Below, piece by piece: positions 1-11,333 of a DNA stretch of 64,000 nt (position 1 is its first letter; each line of letters starts with the position of its first letter). A program made the position numbers and the translations under genes. Under the pieces are notes generated by a model. It was given only the letters and a program-made list of their open reading frames with translations, was not told the origin of the DNA and ran no database searches. The DNA comes from Reticulitermes speratus (Eukaryota; Arthropoda; Insecta; Blattodea; Rhinotermitidae): assembly GCA_021186555.1 (NCBI GenBank), contig JAJKFL010000042.1, forward strand, positions 47,233,480 to 47,297,479, given 5' to 3'.

Positions 1-407
1 GTATGAGCTTTGTCTATGTGGCCGCTCCGTGTCTCTGACCCTTATAGCCCAAATTGTGGTTACTTGATACCTGCAAACACCATGTACCTGGGGTTCCCAA
101 AACACGGCTCGCGCACGTCACTGGCGCGGCTCGCGCAAGTTGCTTGTAAAAATAATATTCAGGTAGTTTGCACGCACTCACGCACACGCCGCATACAATG
201 AACGGCGTTGTAACGTACTCTAAAGATAGGCGACTCATTAGTAACGGAAACGAACGTATTGTAGTTGGATGAATGGAAACACGAATGTATCTAACGGGTG
301 AAAAAGTGTTGTGTTTCGTTAATGCATGGCTGTTGTCTGAGCTGCTTCTTAAAGCACGGCTTCCGAAGATCGTCTGGCTGGACACCCCTGGCATGTTACG
401 TATCCAT

Positions 408-515
408 TATTGGTGAGGTTAAGAATGCATGAAGCTCTTCTTCATCTTTTTCGTATATATTCGTAGCGCTGTGCTTGACTAAGCAGGGGGACGACATTAT
501 ATTTTACGTTTCCTG
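408..515 (+). mobile_element. SINE-B 3' module fragment
   Basis: GAGGTTAAGAATGCATGAAG, TATTCGTAGCGCTGTGCTTG and AGGGGGACGACATTATATTT match the 3' module seen at 37.2 and 49.9 kb. Confidence 0.5.
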
Positions 516-656
516 TACTTCATTTATTCATCCCCTTTCTTCTATATTTTTCCCCGTTTCTTCCATCTTCACCCTCAAGACGGTGGCAACTGGTTTCTCC
601 AAAATGTTCTTACTTATCTACCAAATTGCACGACGTCACACCCTAGAATATTAAAA

Positions 657-947
657 GTAGAGGTGAAGGTAAAGGTCACCCTAGAACAGGCCATGAAGGC
701 CCAGAAGGGGAGTAGAGGTATAGCTGTACCCGTATTTTAACTTCGGCGCTAGATAGGGGAGGATGATGAACATCACGCCCCAGCCGCTTTACCCCCAGGA
801 AAGAGACCCGGTACCCATTGTATAGGAGGCTGGGTAGGCCCCAGGGCCGGTCTGGACGGGTGTGGAAAATCTCGCTCTTACCAGGATTCGATCCCCGGAC
901 CGTCCAGCTCGTAGCGAGTCGCTATACCGACTGAGCTATCGCTGCCC
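657..947 (-). mobile_element. SINE-A copy (tRNA head, minus strand)
   Basis: Full-length SINE-A in reverse. The tRNA-like head (A box TAGCTCAGTCGGTATAGCGA, B box GGGGATCGAATCC) occupies the right end and the 3' tail of GGTAAAGGT-type repeats the left end. It abuts a SINE-C copy at about 950. Confidence 0.85.
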
Positions 948-954
948 AATTCTT

Positions 955-1217
955 CTTCTTCTATGGCTCGACAGCCCTATATGGGCCTGGGCCTCCTCGT
1001 TTCGTCGAAGTTTCATGATCACACACTTTTTAGACACACCACAGTCGGTAGGACTCCTCTGGACGAGTGATCAGCCCGTCGCAGAGACCTCTACCTGACA
1101 ACACACAACACTCACAACAGACAGACATCCATGCCCCGGTGGGATTCGAACCCAAAATCCCAGTAAGCGAGCGGCCGAAGACCCACGCCTTAGACCGCGC
1201 GGCCACTGGGATCGGCA
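955..1217 (-). mobile_element. SINE-C copy
   Basis: Reverse copy with tail-side block ATGGCTCGACAGCCCTATAT, body block GATCAGCCCGTCGCAGAGAC, and the head with reverse B box GGGATTCGAACCCAAAATCC. It is contiguous with the SINE-A at 657-947. Confidence 0.85.
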
Positions 1218-1775
1218 TCGCTGCCCACTTCTCTAGAATATTTCTAATCTTAAATAAATAAACAGTTAATCCATTACTATATAAATAAATAAGTACATAA
1301 GCAGTATATATACTTTCGGAACTCAGATTTCTGTCTTGATCTTTGTCCATTGCAGTTCATAAGTCTATGAAAATGGCGTCTTGGTTCATTTCTCTGAGCT
1401 AATCTTCTTATTGTAGCTCTTTATTACATTAAGATATGTTACGTCTGAACTCTGTAATTACACAGGCTGTCGTAGCGGCATTTCTTTTGTTCTGCAAGCT
1501 ATTGTTTCAGTGGAATTTCATGACGGCACGTAGTTAAGACCGGTCTCACGGTGCAGACAATCCCCGCTCACCCATTGTTCTTACCCCCGTCGCTCTGCTG
1601 CGTCCACCACAAAGACAGTAACGCTAACGCTACTCATTTGTTCCCTGATGAACAGCAGTCATGGCAACTAATTATGTACGTGGGATTTAAAAATGGAGTT
1701 AGGATCTTCGCATTTCGGTATTGTTTTAGCCACTGGTTTGAGGACTTCGTACGTTAGCTGTTCTAAACTACTACA
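1218..1775. other. No recognised feature
   Basis: Between two SINE-C copies. No frame with gene-like features; short direct word repeats of AATAAATAAATA only. Confidence 0.5.
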
Positions 1776-2026
1776 GCCGATCGCAGTGGCCGCGCGGTCT
1801 AAGTCGTCGGTCTACGGCCGCTCGCTTACTGGGATTGTGGGTTCGAATCCCGCCTAGGGCATGGATGTCTGTCTCTTGTGAGTGTTGTGTGTTGTCAGGT
1901 AGAGGTCTCTGCGTCGGGCTGATCACTCGTCCAGAGAAGTCCTACCGAGTGTGGTGTGTCTGAGTGTGTTCGTGAAGCCTCCAAAAATGAGGCGGCCTAG
2001 GCCCCCGAGGGGCTGTCGAGCCATTG
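1776..2026 (+). mobile_element. SINE-C copy
   Basis: Head GCCGATCGCAGTGGCCGCGC with B box GGGTTCGAATCCCGCCTAGG. The head looks like a class II (long variable arm, Leu/Ser-like) tRNA, with CGGCCGCTCGCTTACTGGGA between the boxes. Body GTTGTCAGGTAGAGGTCTCT, 3' end AGGGGCTGTCGAGCCATTGG. Confidence 0.85.
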
Positions 2027-2097
2027 GAAAAACTACTACTAGATATCAATGTCCGTTAACATAATCACTTAATTTAGCTAATTATTCTCCTATCCTG

Positions 2098-2350
2098 GAA
2101 ATAACTAGACGGTCTGGGGTTCGAATCCCGACAAGGGCAAGATATTTTCTCTTCTCCAAAACGCCCAGACCGACTCTGGGGCCCACCCAGACACCTATTC
2201 AATGGGTACTGGGGTTCTTTCCCGGGCTAAAGCGGTCGCGGCGTGAAGTTGACCACCCGCCTCTATCTGGCGTCGAGGTTAAGAATGAATGGAGCTATAA
2301 CTTTACTCTCCCTCTATGGTTTCATGGCGTGAACAGGGACAACTTTATTG
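2098..2350 (+). mobile_element. SINE-B copy
   Basis: Partial head with B box GGGGTTCGAATCCCGACAAG, then the shared domain (CTCTGGGGCCCACCCAGAC, AATGGGTACTGGGGTTCTTT, GGGCTAAAGCGGTCGCGG) and the SINE-B 3' module (GAGGTTAAGAATGAATGGAG, ACAGGGACAACTTTA). Confidence 0.8.
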
Positions 2351-2365
2351 TTTACTTTACTCTTT

Positions 2366-2415
2366 TGTCCTGAAGATGGAGGCAGTAGGTTCCTGTGAAA
2401 CGTTTGTACCTTTCT
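2366..2415 (+). repeat. Hammerhead-core-like motif without stem I
   Basis: CUGAAGAUGGAGGCAGUAGG then UUCCUGUGAAACGUUUGUAC; stem II GGAGG/UUCC-type pairing is partial. It directly follows a SINE-B. Confidence 0.35.
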
Positions 2416-2419
2416 GCCT

Positions 2420-2986
2420 GACTGTAAAATGCGGTATATCAGAAAGCAGTATTTTTATGGACACCGCTGTGAGTGTACTTCTAACGTCACGCCATGTGGA
2501 TCTTTCAGTCACTGTTTTTGTCGCCTTTACGTTCAAAAAATGGAGGCGGTACGTTGTAGCGTATGTTGGTGTGTATGTGACATATACACGTTCACGGCGT
2601 CACATTCTAGAATCAGCGATGTGAGAATCTGGGATGTTAGACTGTGTGGGTTGCAGCAGAGATGCGATGAAACCACTGCCATTTTGTTCCTCGCCTGAAT
2701 ATTGCTTTTTCCTGCTCCTTTTCCTCAAATTGACCCTGGTCTCTCCCAACACAGTCGGCATCTTTCCGCCTTCGTATTGTCCATTTATCCATCTTCTTTC
2801 TAATTTGTTCACTGTTTGCATAAAACTTATTTTTGTCGTTATCGGATGCAGTAATTCCCAAATTTCTGAGTTTGTGGGCCGTCTGCAGGTCACTGTGCTC
2901 TCTACTGAAGATAAATAAGGATTTTAATTTCGTGTCATCTTTTGATCAAGGAATAGTACTAAGCACTGGAAGACTGATTTTTTTTT
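2420..2986. other. No recognised feature
   Basis: Open frames here are short and overlap on both strands (2600-2918). The sequence between 2690 and 2860 could be a decayed repeat, but I cannot name it. Confidence 0.4.
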
Positions 2987-3238
2987 GTGGTGAAGGGCCC
3001 CGCAGCAGAAGCTACGGACGCACCGCAGCCTTCAGGCTTATTGTGCAACCCTGTGATGAAAATGAAGGGAAAGATGATCAGTTTTTTTTTCATTTTTACA
3101 AGTAATGGAGCACCGGTGGAATGAAATTGACAGGCGAAAACCGAAGTACTCGTGGAAAAACCTGTCCCAGTGCCACTTTGTCCACCACAAATCCCACATG
3201 GGCTGACCCGGGATCGAACCCTGGCCTCCGCGGTGGGA
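2987..3238 (-). mobile_element. SINE-D copy, head truncated
   Basis: Reverse SINE-D: 3' end CCCGCAGCAGAAGCTACGGA, body GGAGCACCGGTGGAATGAAA, CACTTTGTCCACCACAAATC, and reverse B box GGGATCGAACCCTGG. The part of the head left of the B box is lost where the 114-bp satellite region begins. Confidence 0.8.
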
Positions 3239-3239
3239 A

Positions 3240-4225
3240 GACTGAATTTAATCTGAACTATATCTAAATATTCAGTTCGTACCGCGCAGTAAACACACTC
3301 CGTCTCTGTTATAAAAACCAGTCAGTTAATGTTGTACAGTGAAATAATCGCTGTTTGTTCTGAGATCCACACAAAACACATAAATACAGTTCGTACCGCG
3401 CAGTAAACACACTCCGTCTCAGTTATACAAACCAGTCAGTTAATGCTGTACAGTGAAATAATCGCTGTTTGTTCTGAGATCCACACAAAACACATAAATA
3501 CAGTTCGTACCGCGCAGTAAACACACTCCGTCTCAGTTGTACAAACCAGTCAGTTAATGTGTACAGTGAAATAATCGCTGTTTGTTCTGAGATCCACACA
3601 AAACACATAAATACAGTCCGTACCGCGCAGTAAACACACTCCGTCTCAGTTATACAAACCAGTCAGTTAATGATGTATAAGGCAAAAGTCGCTGTTTGTT
3701 CTGAGATCCACACAAAACACATAAATACAGTCCGTACCGCGCAGTAAACACACTCCGTCTCAGTTATTCAAACCAGTCAGTTAATGCTGTACAGTGAAAT
3801 AATCGCTGTTTGTTCTGAGATCCACACAAAACACATAAATACACTGTGTGGGCAGAACGTAGAATTGTTGAATGTTAAACTTGGTGGTACATATAGTAAC
3901 CACTGGGCTTTAGAGGGTTAATATACAAAACCCAGTTCGTACCGCGCAGTAAACACACTCCGTCTCAGTTATACAAACCAGTCAGCTAATGTTGTACAGT
4001 GAAATAATCGCTGTTTGTTCTGAGATCCACACAAAACACATAAATACAGTCCGTACCGCGCAGTAAACACACTCCGTCTCAGTTATACAAACCAGTCAGT
4101 TAATGCTGTACAGTGAAATAATCGCTGTTTGTTCTGAGATCCACACAAAACACATAAATACACTGTGTGGGCAGAACGTAGAATTGTTGAATGTTAAACC
4201 TGGTGGTACATATAGTAACCAATAT
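3240..4225 (-). repeat. 114-bp satellite, reverse, two joined elements
   Basis: Units in reverse (TCGTACCGCGCAGTAAACAC, AATAATCGCTGTTTGTTCTG). Two element heads lie at 3843-3920 and 4164-4220 (CAGAACGTAGAATTGTTGAA, then CTGGGCTTTAGAGGGTTAA at the first). So this is two satellite-bearing elements in tandem, with about five and two units. Confidence 0.9.
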
Positions 4226-4837
4226 ACGATATGTGCGGTGTCATATTTTACTGTGGACCCGGACGGACGGATTTCGTGTAAAAGGCCTCGAGAAAATGTG
4301 AGATTCAGAACATTCTATCACTTAATTTCTCCTGCTACTTGGGAACCCTAGTGTTCCACGGGAACATAGAACGATAAGTGAAATAGGAAGAGGAAATGAA
4401 TGAAACAAGGGAATGACAAAGAATGAAAGACAAATGAAAAGGAAAAATGGAGATCGCTCATTTGGGTCACTGGTAGATTGCAGTCTGTCGCTGCCACTCC
4501 CAGTGCACTTGTACCTAAGCTAGCGGAGTGGGATGCCTGGCCTTGACCTTACCGGCGGTAGGGCGTGCAAAATAGCGAATTTCTTGGTCGCTCATGTGGC
4601 GAGCGTGACGCAGTTAGCGTTACTGAGGCCCACGTACAATGAAGGTAAAGACGCCTTAATCCAGGTCCGTGTCTCCGTGAAAGACACCTTGCTTAACTTG
4701 CTTATCGTACAGCGCTGTCTTCTGATGGTTTGTGGTCACGTGGTGAGGTGAGACTGGGCTGTTGTCCGTAATTTGCACTGTGGATAAGTTAACGTGGAGC
4801 TGTGATTTAAAACTGAGGCATTAAGGAATTCCAATAC
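4226..4837. other. No recognised feature
   Basis: Purine-rich stretch at 4370-4455 (GAAATGAATGAAACAAGGGA); otherwise nothing. Confidence 0.5.
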
Positions 4838-4898
4838 CAAATGCCACTTTGTCCACCACAGTTCCGTCATGGACTGCCCTGGGAATGAACCCAGGTAT
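4838..4898 (-). mobile_element. SINE-D fragment
   Basis: TGCCACTTTGTCCACCACAG through GGGAATGAACCCAGG, the head-proximal part of SINE-D in reverse. Confidence 0.55.
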
Positions 4899-5180
4899 TC
4901 GCGGTATTAGTATATTGGCTAGAGTACGGGCTTGAGATGCGGGTTTCGAATCCCGGCAGGAGCAACAGATTCTTTCCCCAAAACCGTCAGACCATCTCTG
5001 GGGCTCATCTAACTTCCTGGTCAATGGATACCGGGGTTCTTTTCCGGGGCTAAAGCGGTCTGGGCGTGATGTTGATTACTCCTATCTAGCGCCGAAGTTA
5101 ACAATGAGTAGAGCTGTACCTCTGATTCTCCTATGTGCCTTTATGGCGTCGACGGGGACAAGTTTACCTTTTTTTACTGT
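4895..5180 (+). mobile_element. SINE-B copy
   Basis: tRNA-like head with A-box-like TATTGGCTAGAGTACGGG and B box GGGTTTCGAATCCCGGC, then the central domain and 3' module (TTTATGGCGTCGACGGGGAC). It directly follows a SINE-D fragment. Confidence 0.8.
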
Positions 5181-5620
5181 GCTTCTAGACCAGAGGCGCT
5201 GATGTGATTCTGGAACGATAAGGCTATTATGAATTGGTTTGGAATTAGACGCCACCCGCCGTTAGATGTTTTTTGAAAGTTCGAGTAATCGTCTGCAGCT
5301 TATGATTTGTATAATGAATGAACTGCCTGTTAGCAATTAAATTATAAATGAAGGTTCTTCTTCTCTGCCTTAATTTGCGACGCTGTTAGTAAAACCTACT
5401 GTATAACCTCGAATGGTAGGTTAATTCAAGATTGATGAATTGGAAGGGGTGTGGAAGGAAGCGGCTATGGATTATCGAGATACGACGTCAGCAGTTATCC
5501 GAAGGGACTGTGTCAAATGACGAACAACCAGTGACCAGGCCGAGATTCGAAACAAGATCTGACAAGTCTAGAGCCGTACCGTCTGATCAGACAACTCGGT
5601 CTGAGTGCCCTGACGACACT
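5181..5620. other. No recognised feature
   Basis: No gene, tRNA or repeat recognised before the 12-bp repeat. Confidence 0.5.
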
Positions 5621-5624
5621 GCAC

Positions 5625-5695
5625 TTACACTGCACTTACACTGCATTTACACTGCACTTACACTGCACTTACACTGCACTTACACTGCACCACTG
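5625..5695 (+). repeat. 12-bp tandem repeat
   Basis: CACTTACACTGCACTTACAC and similar, about six copies of a 12-bp unit. Confidence 0.85.
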
Positions 5696-5699
5696 CAGT

Positions 5700-5958
5700 C
5701 TGGGCTTTGTCCGTTGTCCAGTGTTATGAATACAGGATTTTGGGTGGGGAACCTCAATAAAACAGATCATTTGCAAGACCTGGGGGTAGATGAAAGGATA
5801 ATATTAAAAATGGATCTTAACGTGGCTCATCCCGTTGTGGTAAATACCTGAACAACCAATAAATATCCGCCAAACACAATTTGTACTTGATACGGAGAAC
5901 CCGAAAAGGGCTGCATGTTTCAGGTTTTATTGAAACCACTGTCGTTCGGTATAAGACT
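5700..5958. other. Unclassified, possible old inverted-repeat remnant
   Basis: AGGATAATATTAAAAATGGA resembles the LINE tail block (compare 29.13 kb). ACCCGAAAAGGGCTGCATGT lies close to the array start. Confidence 0.3.
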
Positions 5959-5959
5959 G

Positions 5960-6675
5960 ATATTACTTGCACTGTTGTACTTTGCGCCCTCTTGTGCAGT
6001 CTTGTAGAGTCTTGTGCAGTCTTGTACAGTCTTGTGCAGTCTTGTACAGCCTTGTGCAGTCTTGTACAGCCTTGTGCAGTCTTGTACACTTCAGTCTTGT
6101 GCACTCTTGTACAGCCTTGTGCAGTCTTGTACAGCCTTGTGCAGTCTTGTACAGCCTTGTGCAGTCTTGTACATCTTGTGCAGTCTTGTACAGCCTTGTG
6201 CATCTTGTACAGCTTGCGCCCTCTTGTCAGCCTTGTGCAGTCTTGTACAGTCTTGCGTCTTGTGCAGTCTTGTACAGTCTTGTGCAGTCTTGTACAGTCT
6301 TGTGCAGTCTTGTACAGTCTTGTACAGTCTTTTGCAGTCTTGTACAGCCTTGTGCACTCTTGTACAGCCTTGTGCAGTCTTGTACAGCCTTGTGCAGTCT
6401 TGTACAGTCTTGCGCCCCCTTGTGCAGTCTTGTACAGTCTTGTGCAGTCTTGTACAGTCTTGTACAGTCTTGTACACTCTTGTACAGCCTTGTGCAGTCT
6501 TGTACAGTCTTGTGCAGTATTGTACAGTCTTGTGCAGTCTTGTACAGTCTTGTACAGTCTTGTGCAGCCTTGTGCAGTCTTGTACAGTCTTGCGCCCTCT
6601 TGTGCAGTCTTGTACAGTCTTGTCAGTGCAGTCTTGTACAGTCTTGTACAGTCTTGTGCAGTCTTGTACAGCCTG
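5960..6675 (+). repeat. 10-bp tandem array, ~70 units
   Basis: Built from 10-bp words CTTGTGCAGT, CTTGTACAGT and CTTGTACAGC, often alternating as a 20-mer, with a few contracted units (CTTGCGCC). The 10-bp period cycles all three frames and none of the words makes a stop, so frames of 200-320 codons stay open on the plus strand. The repetitive product (VQSCTVLCSL) and lack of any flanking gene structure argue against coding. Confidence 0.95.
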
Positions 6676-6717
6676 ATGACGGCTCGCCCTCTGACAGTGA
6701 CATTTCACCCATACCTA

Positions 6718-6905
6718 ATCTCATTCATTCTGCAGTCTGTCTTACGACAGTTCCATAGACTCTTCGAAACCGAGTTCTCCATAGAGTGCGATCTAGTGCT
6801 TCCTCTTTTAATTCCAGTATCTTGTGTTTCCTTTAAGGTCATCTAGTAGATGCTTACGTCTTCTCCCTCGTCTTCCCGCCCGTTCTGTGTCCATTCCAAT
6901 TTGCA
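6718..6905 (-). pseudogene. LINE 3' end fragment, same family
   Basis: Reverse-complement nucleotide homology to the last ~180 bp of the LINE at 9.7-9.93 kb, including the segment encoding VRQTAE next to an ATTCATTC tail. It lies directly beside the 10-bp array that ends near 6675. The frame is broken, and it is an old truncated copy. Confidence 0.75.
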
Positions 6906-7160
6906 ACGTTTCTCTGTGGGTCGATTTCAAAGTCTGCTGTGTGTCTGTTCCACATTTGTAAGTCTGTCTTTAAAATTTTTACCCATAAAAGGTTAGAAAT
7001 TTCTGGAAGACTTCCAGCTGACAGCTTTAAAGTACACTTTGTACATTTAAAAACACTTACTTGCTTTCTGCTTTGTCCGGCATGACTGCGTTACACTGCG
7101 GATGTTATTTTGACTGAGACCGCCTTCAGGCTATCGCTTCAAATGATCCTTAAACATTCA

Positions 7161-7332
7161 ATATAGTCTTCTCGGGGTTTCAGCCGTGTTAACTGGTTTA
7201 AATACAACGTTTCGGGGACTAGCTCCGTCCCCATCCTCAGGCAGAACTGAGGATGCGGACGGAGCTAGTCCCCGAAACTTTGTATTTAAACCAGTTAACA
7301 CGGCTTATCGCCCGAGAAGACTATATTGAATC
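7161..7332. mobile_element. Foldback element with two hammerhead-like cores
   Basis: Near-perfect inverted repeat: TATAGTCTTCTCGGG to CCCGAGAAGACTATA, with GTTAACTGGTTTAAATACAA mirrored. Each arm contains CUGAGGAUG-stem-GUCCCCGAAAC (minus 7203-7240, plus 7247-7285). Stem II GGGAC/GUCCC is conserved; stem I does not pair. The loop between the arms is only a few bases. Confidence 0.75.
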
Positions 7333-7489
7333 ATGTCGCCGCGAAAGTTTTAAAACTTAGATCCTTAAAGTTGCTTTATGCTTATTGTTATGAATAGGCA
7401 AATGCCGAGGGAATGCTAGAAGAACATTGGGATTGTAAATAAGTGGGATTTTTGGCGGTGACGTGAAACATCATTAGTCACGTAATTTC

Positions 7490-7712
7490 TCAGTCAAGAC
7501 TGGCCTGTGACCAGGACTGGATCTTCAGGAAACAGGATCGGAGAAGATTCACTGGATTCCACTGGTCCTTATCCTCAGCCAGATAAATCCAGTCTGTACC
7601 TCACAATTTATATCCTTGAAGTCCGTTTTAATATTATCCTCCTATTTATTCATGGGTCTTCAAAGCGGTCTCTTTATTCAGGTCTTCATCCAAAACACAG
7701 TACACACAAAGC
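7490..7712 (-). pseudogene. LINE 3' end fragment (RRWEDNIKMD type)
   Basis: Nucleotide similarity to 29.6-29.8 kb, including the block around TTTTAATATTATCCTCC. No open frame is left. Confidence 0.6.
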
Positions 7713-7734
7713 CGGGATGCTTCACTTGACATAG

Positions 7735-7960
7735 TGACTCGGCTACGGTCCGGAAGACCGAGGAATCGAGGTTCCGTTCCCAGCAGGTACAAAAGAACTC
7801 TCCTGAAGGTGCAGACCGGTCCTGGGCTCCACCCACCCTCCTATCCAATGGGTATAATGGGCTTCCACGAAGATAAAACGGACAGGGCTGTACGTCCACT
7901 CTTCGTATTGTTTAATGGCGGACAAAGGGACAAATTCACCTTTACACTGCAAGCATTCTG
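7735..7960 (+). mobile_element. Old SINE of the A/B superfamily
   Basis: A diverged tRNA-like head (CGAGGTTCCGTTCCCAGCAG at the B-box position), followed by GGTCCTGGGCTCCACCCACC, CCTATCCAATGGGTATAATG and GACAAAGGGACAAATTCACC, which align with the shared central domain and tail. Confidence 0.65.
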
Positions 7961-8722
7961 TCCTCTCCCCTACTTGCCATATGCCCCCTCCCCCCATCTA
8001 ATTCATTAACCACTGTAACACATGGTTAATCTGAAATATGACCTTGAGTTGCCCAATAAAGGAACCATCTTTTTGTGAGCCGTTTCCTGGGGTAAGTGCA
8101 ATTTTTTTTAGAGGGATATCTTTTGAAAGTGTAAGTGGAAAAGATGTAGGTGGGTTTCCTCTTTTTAAAGGTCTCTGTTCTTTTTCCTGGAAACTTAATT
8201 CGTATTTTTTTCCCTCTTTCCGGTCTTATGTTCAGGAAATAACCTTCACAAGGGTCAACCACCTTTTGCCATGTACGTTTTCTTTGCTTTTTATTGTTGT
8301 TATGTTAGGGGCGAATGTGTGGGAATTGATACATGTCGAGATGTGCGTGAACAGTAATATTCAGTATCAGGTTTCGGAGTGTTTCTTACACTCAGATTTC
8401 AGCTTCATATTTCTGCTAAGGCTTCCGTAGTCGAGTGGATATTGTCGAAAAAATTCACCGCATTGTATTGAACGGAGGTTTCGTGGCCGAGTTCACAAAA
8501 GGCTACCTATTAAGACTGTTCTGTGGAGTTTCACGTTTGAAAATTTTACGGATAATTATGCAGCCAATGTTCATGTGCATCGCAACGTTTTAACAATTGC
8601 ACAATTGCACAAAGTCCTTAAATAAAATTACACTGTATCGGCACGCTTTAGTCACCATCGGTACCAAGTTTCATGAAAATCCTTCTACGTAAAGATTGAC
8701 AGGTTGACAAAAATAGCGAAGC
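7961..8722. other. No recognised feature
   Basis: Frames of 78 and 130 codons overlap at 8026-8430 on opposite strands without protein-like composition; the T-rich stretch at 8098-8220 explains them. Confidence 0.45.
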
Positions 8723-9010
8723 TTATAGGCAAACTTTCGCCATAAATGTTTGTTGTAAACTCGTCAGAAATATTATTATCCTATTCTTCTCCTGCTCCTG
8801 CTTCGGCTCCACCTTCTTGTTCTTCTTCTTCTCAGGCGCTACAGTCCTTTGTGTATCTTCGCTTCCAATACAACCTTCCTTCATTCCCGAAGGTCTCTGG
8901 TCATTTTTGCCTATTTTTATTCCTATTATATTTAAATCCTCTTCAACCTCGTCCCTCCATCTTTTACATGGTCTTCTTTTCCTTGTTTCTTCCATTGTAG
9001 GTATTGCAAT
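8723..9010 (-). pseudogene. Second LINE 3' end fragment (KRWRDEVEEDL type)
   Basis: The minus strand encodes RRPCKRWRDEVEEDLNIIGI and, in a shifted frame, a tail ending in a lysine-rich run (GAAGAAGAA on that strand). This is the usual C-terminus of another insect LINE subfamily. It lies head-to-head with the plus-strand LINE that starts at 9058. Confidence 0.65.
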
Positions 9011-9057
9011 TTCTATTGGAATTCTTTGGTTTTGCGTATTTTCAACATGACCTTACC

Positions 9058-9928
9058 ATTCAACTTATACAGCGAGTACCTTACCAAGGAAGCTCTTGAA
9101 GGGTTTGGAGACTTCAAAATAGTAGGACAAGTAATTGGCACTGTGAAATATGCAGATGACCTTGTGCTACTGGCTAGGGAAGAAAGGTGCTACAGGTGTG
9201 GTTGATAGACTAATTGAAATTGGAAGACGCTACGGAATGGAAATGAATGTGGGAAAAACTAAGTAATGAGAATCTCAAGGCAACCAGCCCCAATGAAAAT
9301 TATGATAGATCAAAAACAATTGGAGAATGTGGAATATTTAAATTATTTGGGTAGCCTGATAACAAATGATGCAAGGTGTACACGTGAAATTGAATACAGA
9401 ATTGCCATGGCAAAAGCAGCATTCAACATGAAGAAGAATATTTTCACCAGCAAACTGGAATTAAATTTAAGGAAGAAACTAGTAAAGTGCTACATTTGGA
9501 GCATAGCTTTGTATGGTGCTGAAACGTGGACACTTCGGAAAATGGATCAGAAGTATCTGGAAAGTTTTGAAATGTGGTGCTGGAGAAGAATGGAGAAGAT
9601 CAGTTGGACCGATCGTGTGAGAAATGAAGAAGTATTACACAGAGTGAAGGAGGAGAGGAATATCGTACATACAATAAAAAGAAGAAAGGCTAACTGGATT
9701 GGTCACATCTTGCGTAGAAACTGCCTTCTGAAACGTGTGATTGAAGGGAAGTTAGAGGGAAGGATAGAAATGACGGAAAGACGAGGAAGAAGGCGTAAGC
9801 AGCTACTGGATAACCTTAAGGAAAAGAGAAGATACTGGAAATTGAAAGAGGAAGCACTAGATCACACCCTGTGGAGAAGTCGCTTTGGAAGAGGCTACGG
9901 ACCTGTCGTAAGACAGACTGCAGAATGA
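9058..9928 (+). pseudogene. Non-LTR retrotransposon (LINE) reverse transcriptase, 3' part, frameshifted
   Basis: The 3' portion of a LINE ORF2. The first stretch encodes FNLYSEYLTKEALEG and then the reverse transcriptase catalytic motif YADD at 9149-9160, followed by LVLLA. It hits a stop near 9205. The reading shifts frame (VDRLIEIGRRYGMEMNVGKTK), stops again near 9265, apparently from a lost base, and continues in the third frame from 9266 to the stop at 9928. That last part has YLGSLITNDARC, LYGAETWTLRK and WCWRRMEKISWTDRV, typical of the thumb and C-terminal region of insect LINE proteins. The endonuclease and most of the RT fingers are missing, so it is a 5'-truncated dead copy. The LINE clade (RTE, CR1 or Jockey type) cannot be settled by eye. 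Very similar proteins are common in Periplaneta (from memory). Confidence 0.85.
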
Positions 9929-10204
9929 ATGACCTTACCCTGCAGTCGGAGGGATCTTATACAATTTACAATATCTTCCCCTTGCAATGTGTCCTTTTAA
10001 CCCCTTGTTTGTCCTTACTCTCCAGCTTTCCCATTCTTTTATGGGTCAATATATTTTCCTTATTGTCTTCCGTTACAATATTCTGAGCGCGTTCATTTGT
10101 TCCATGGTCATTGCCCACGTTGTGACCCGTAGGCCACTGTGGGTCATATTGTAGTTTTATGTAGTTTTAGTTGACTATGTCAGATCTGAAAACTTTTATG
10201 TGTG

Positions 10205-10440
10205 CTAGTTATAAGCGCTTTCTTCTTCTCCTCCTCTGCTGACACCACAACCCTCTGTCGGCTTCGTTCTTCTGCACCAGTTCACACCAGTCTTTAACGA
10301 GATATGTCCAGTTCCTCACTTTTAATTTCTTTAAATCATTCAGCACTTCATCTTTCCATCTATTTCTTGGACGTACTTTAGATCTCATTCCTATGGGATT
10401 CCATTCCATAATCTTCGTCACTGTTTTTGTTTTAGGTATG
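10205..10440 (-). pseudogene. Third LINE 3' end fragment (RNRWKDEVLNDLKKL type)
   Basis: The minus-strand frame encodes MEWNPIGMRSKVRPRNRWKD, then a DLKKLKVRNWTYLVKD segment and RGLWCQQRRRRRKRL. The final arginine run reflects a (GAA/GAG)-rich tail, as in the 8.7 kb fragment. It is a different LINE subfamily with a similar C-terminal layout. Confidence 0.6.
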
Positions 10441-11079
10441 CTCGCTTTACTGACATGATTTTGGATTCAATGTTCACATTTTGTCTTCATTGTTTACACC
10501 CGATCCCAAGTACGTGAAAGGCCTTATGTTGGGCCACAGCACTCTAAGAAAGTCTCTGCATTTTAGGGGGCACAAAGGGCCTGTTAAAAAGGCCTACGTG
10601 CATCGGGCCTCTAAGGGCTCCAACCCATTAGATATTCTATTCTATTCTTCTCCCTGACGTCACTGTAATCTAGTGTTTTATTGCGCTGCAGTTTCCGTGT
10701 GAACACACATGTGTGATTTTACATTGCGCAACTTTATCTTTCACATTTAACCTAACAATCGCGTTGATGTTAACATGCATAGTGCGGTAGGACTTTAAAT
10801 TCGCCGTGAAATTAAGTGGGCTAACATGTTCCACAGTAGTTCTGGCAGTTCTGTCTACATGTCTACACGCTCTGCATCAACACCAGATGAAGCCCAATGC
10901 AGAATGTGTGTGTGTGCGTGCGTGCGGCGCTACAGGCGTAGAATAAGTATCAAATGTATTGACATATGGCATAATGTACTTGCAAGATATCACTAGTAAT
11001 TATATACGCACATTTTAAGAGTAACAGTTTGAACTAGGCGTGTTTAATATTGTACATTTTCCATGCAGTGTGTATATGT
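10441..11079. other. No recognised feature
   Basis: Only a short GTGTGTGTGCGTGCGTGC run at 10906-10923. Confidence 0.5.
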
Positions 11080-11134
11080 AAAAATATATTTATTTCCAAC
11101 CAATTACCATTATTTGGAAATAAATATATTTTTA
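11080..11134. repeat. Short AT-rich inverted repeat
   Basis: AAATATATTTATTTCCAA and TTGGAAATAAATATATTT around a CCAATTACCATTA loop. Confidence 0.7.
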
Positions 11135-11309
11135 ACATTGGTAATATTTAAATCTCCAAGGTAAATGAGAGTAAGTGGCGAGAAGAGACATATTATTATA
11201 AAAATGGATATATATGTATATAACCGACATATTTTATGTGAGTTGTACGTACATATAACCGATATGTTTCGGGAGGACATGACCAGAGTATGGGCCGAAG
11301 CGCCATAGG

Positions 11310-11333
11310 AGAGAGAGACAGAGAGAGAGAGAG
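11310..11333 (+). repeat. (GA)n microsatellite
   Basis: AGAGAGAGACAGAGAGAGAG run. Confidence 0.85.

Noticed and set aside
5881..6846. Open frame of 321 codons, with others of 263, 220 and 205 codons in other frames and strand
   Set aside because: All arise from a stop-free 10-bp repeat; several frames are open at once and the products are simple repeats.
9266..9928. Functional domesticated reverse-transcriptase-derived gene
   Set aside because: Upstream homology is broken by two frameshifts and there is a close second truncated copy at 22.3 kb, so it is an ordinary dead LINE.
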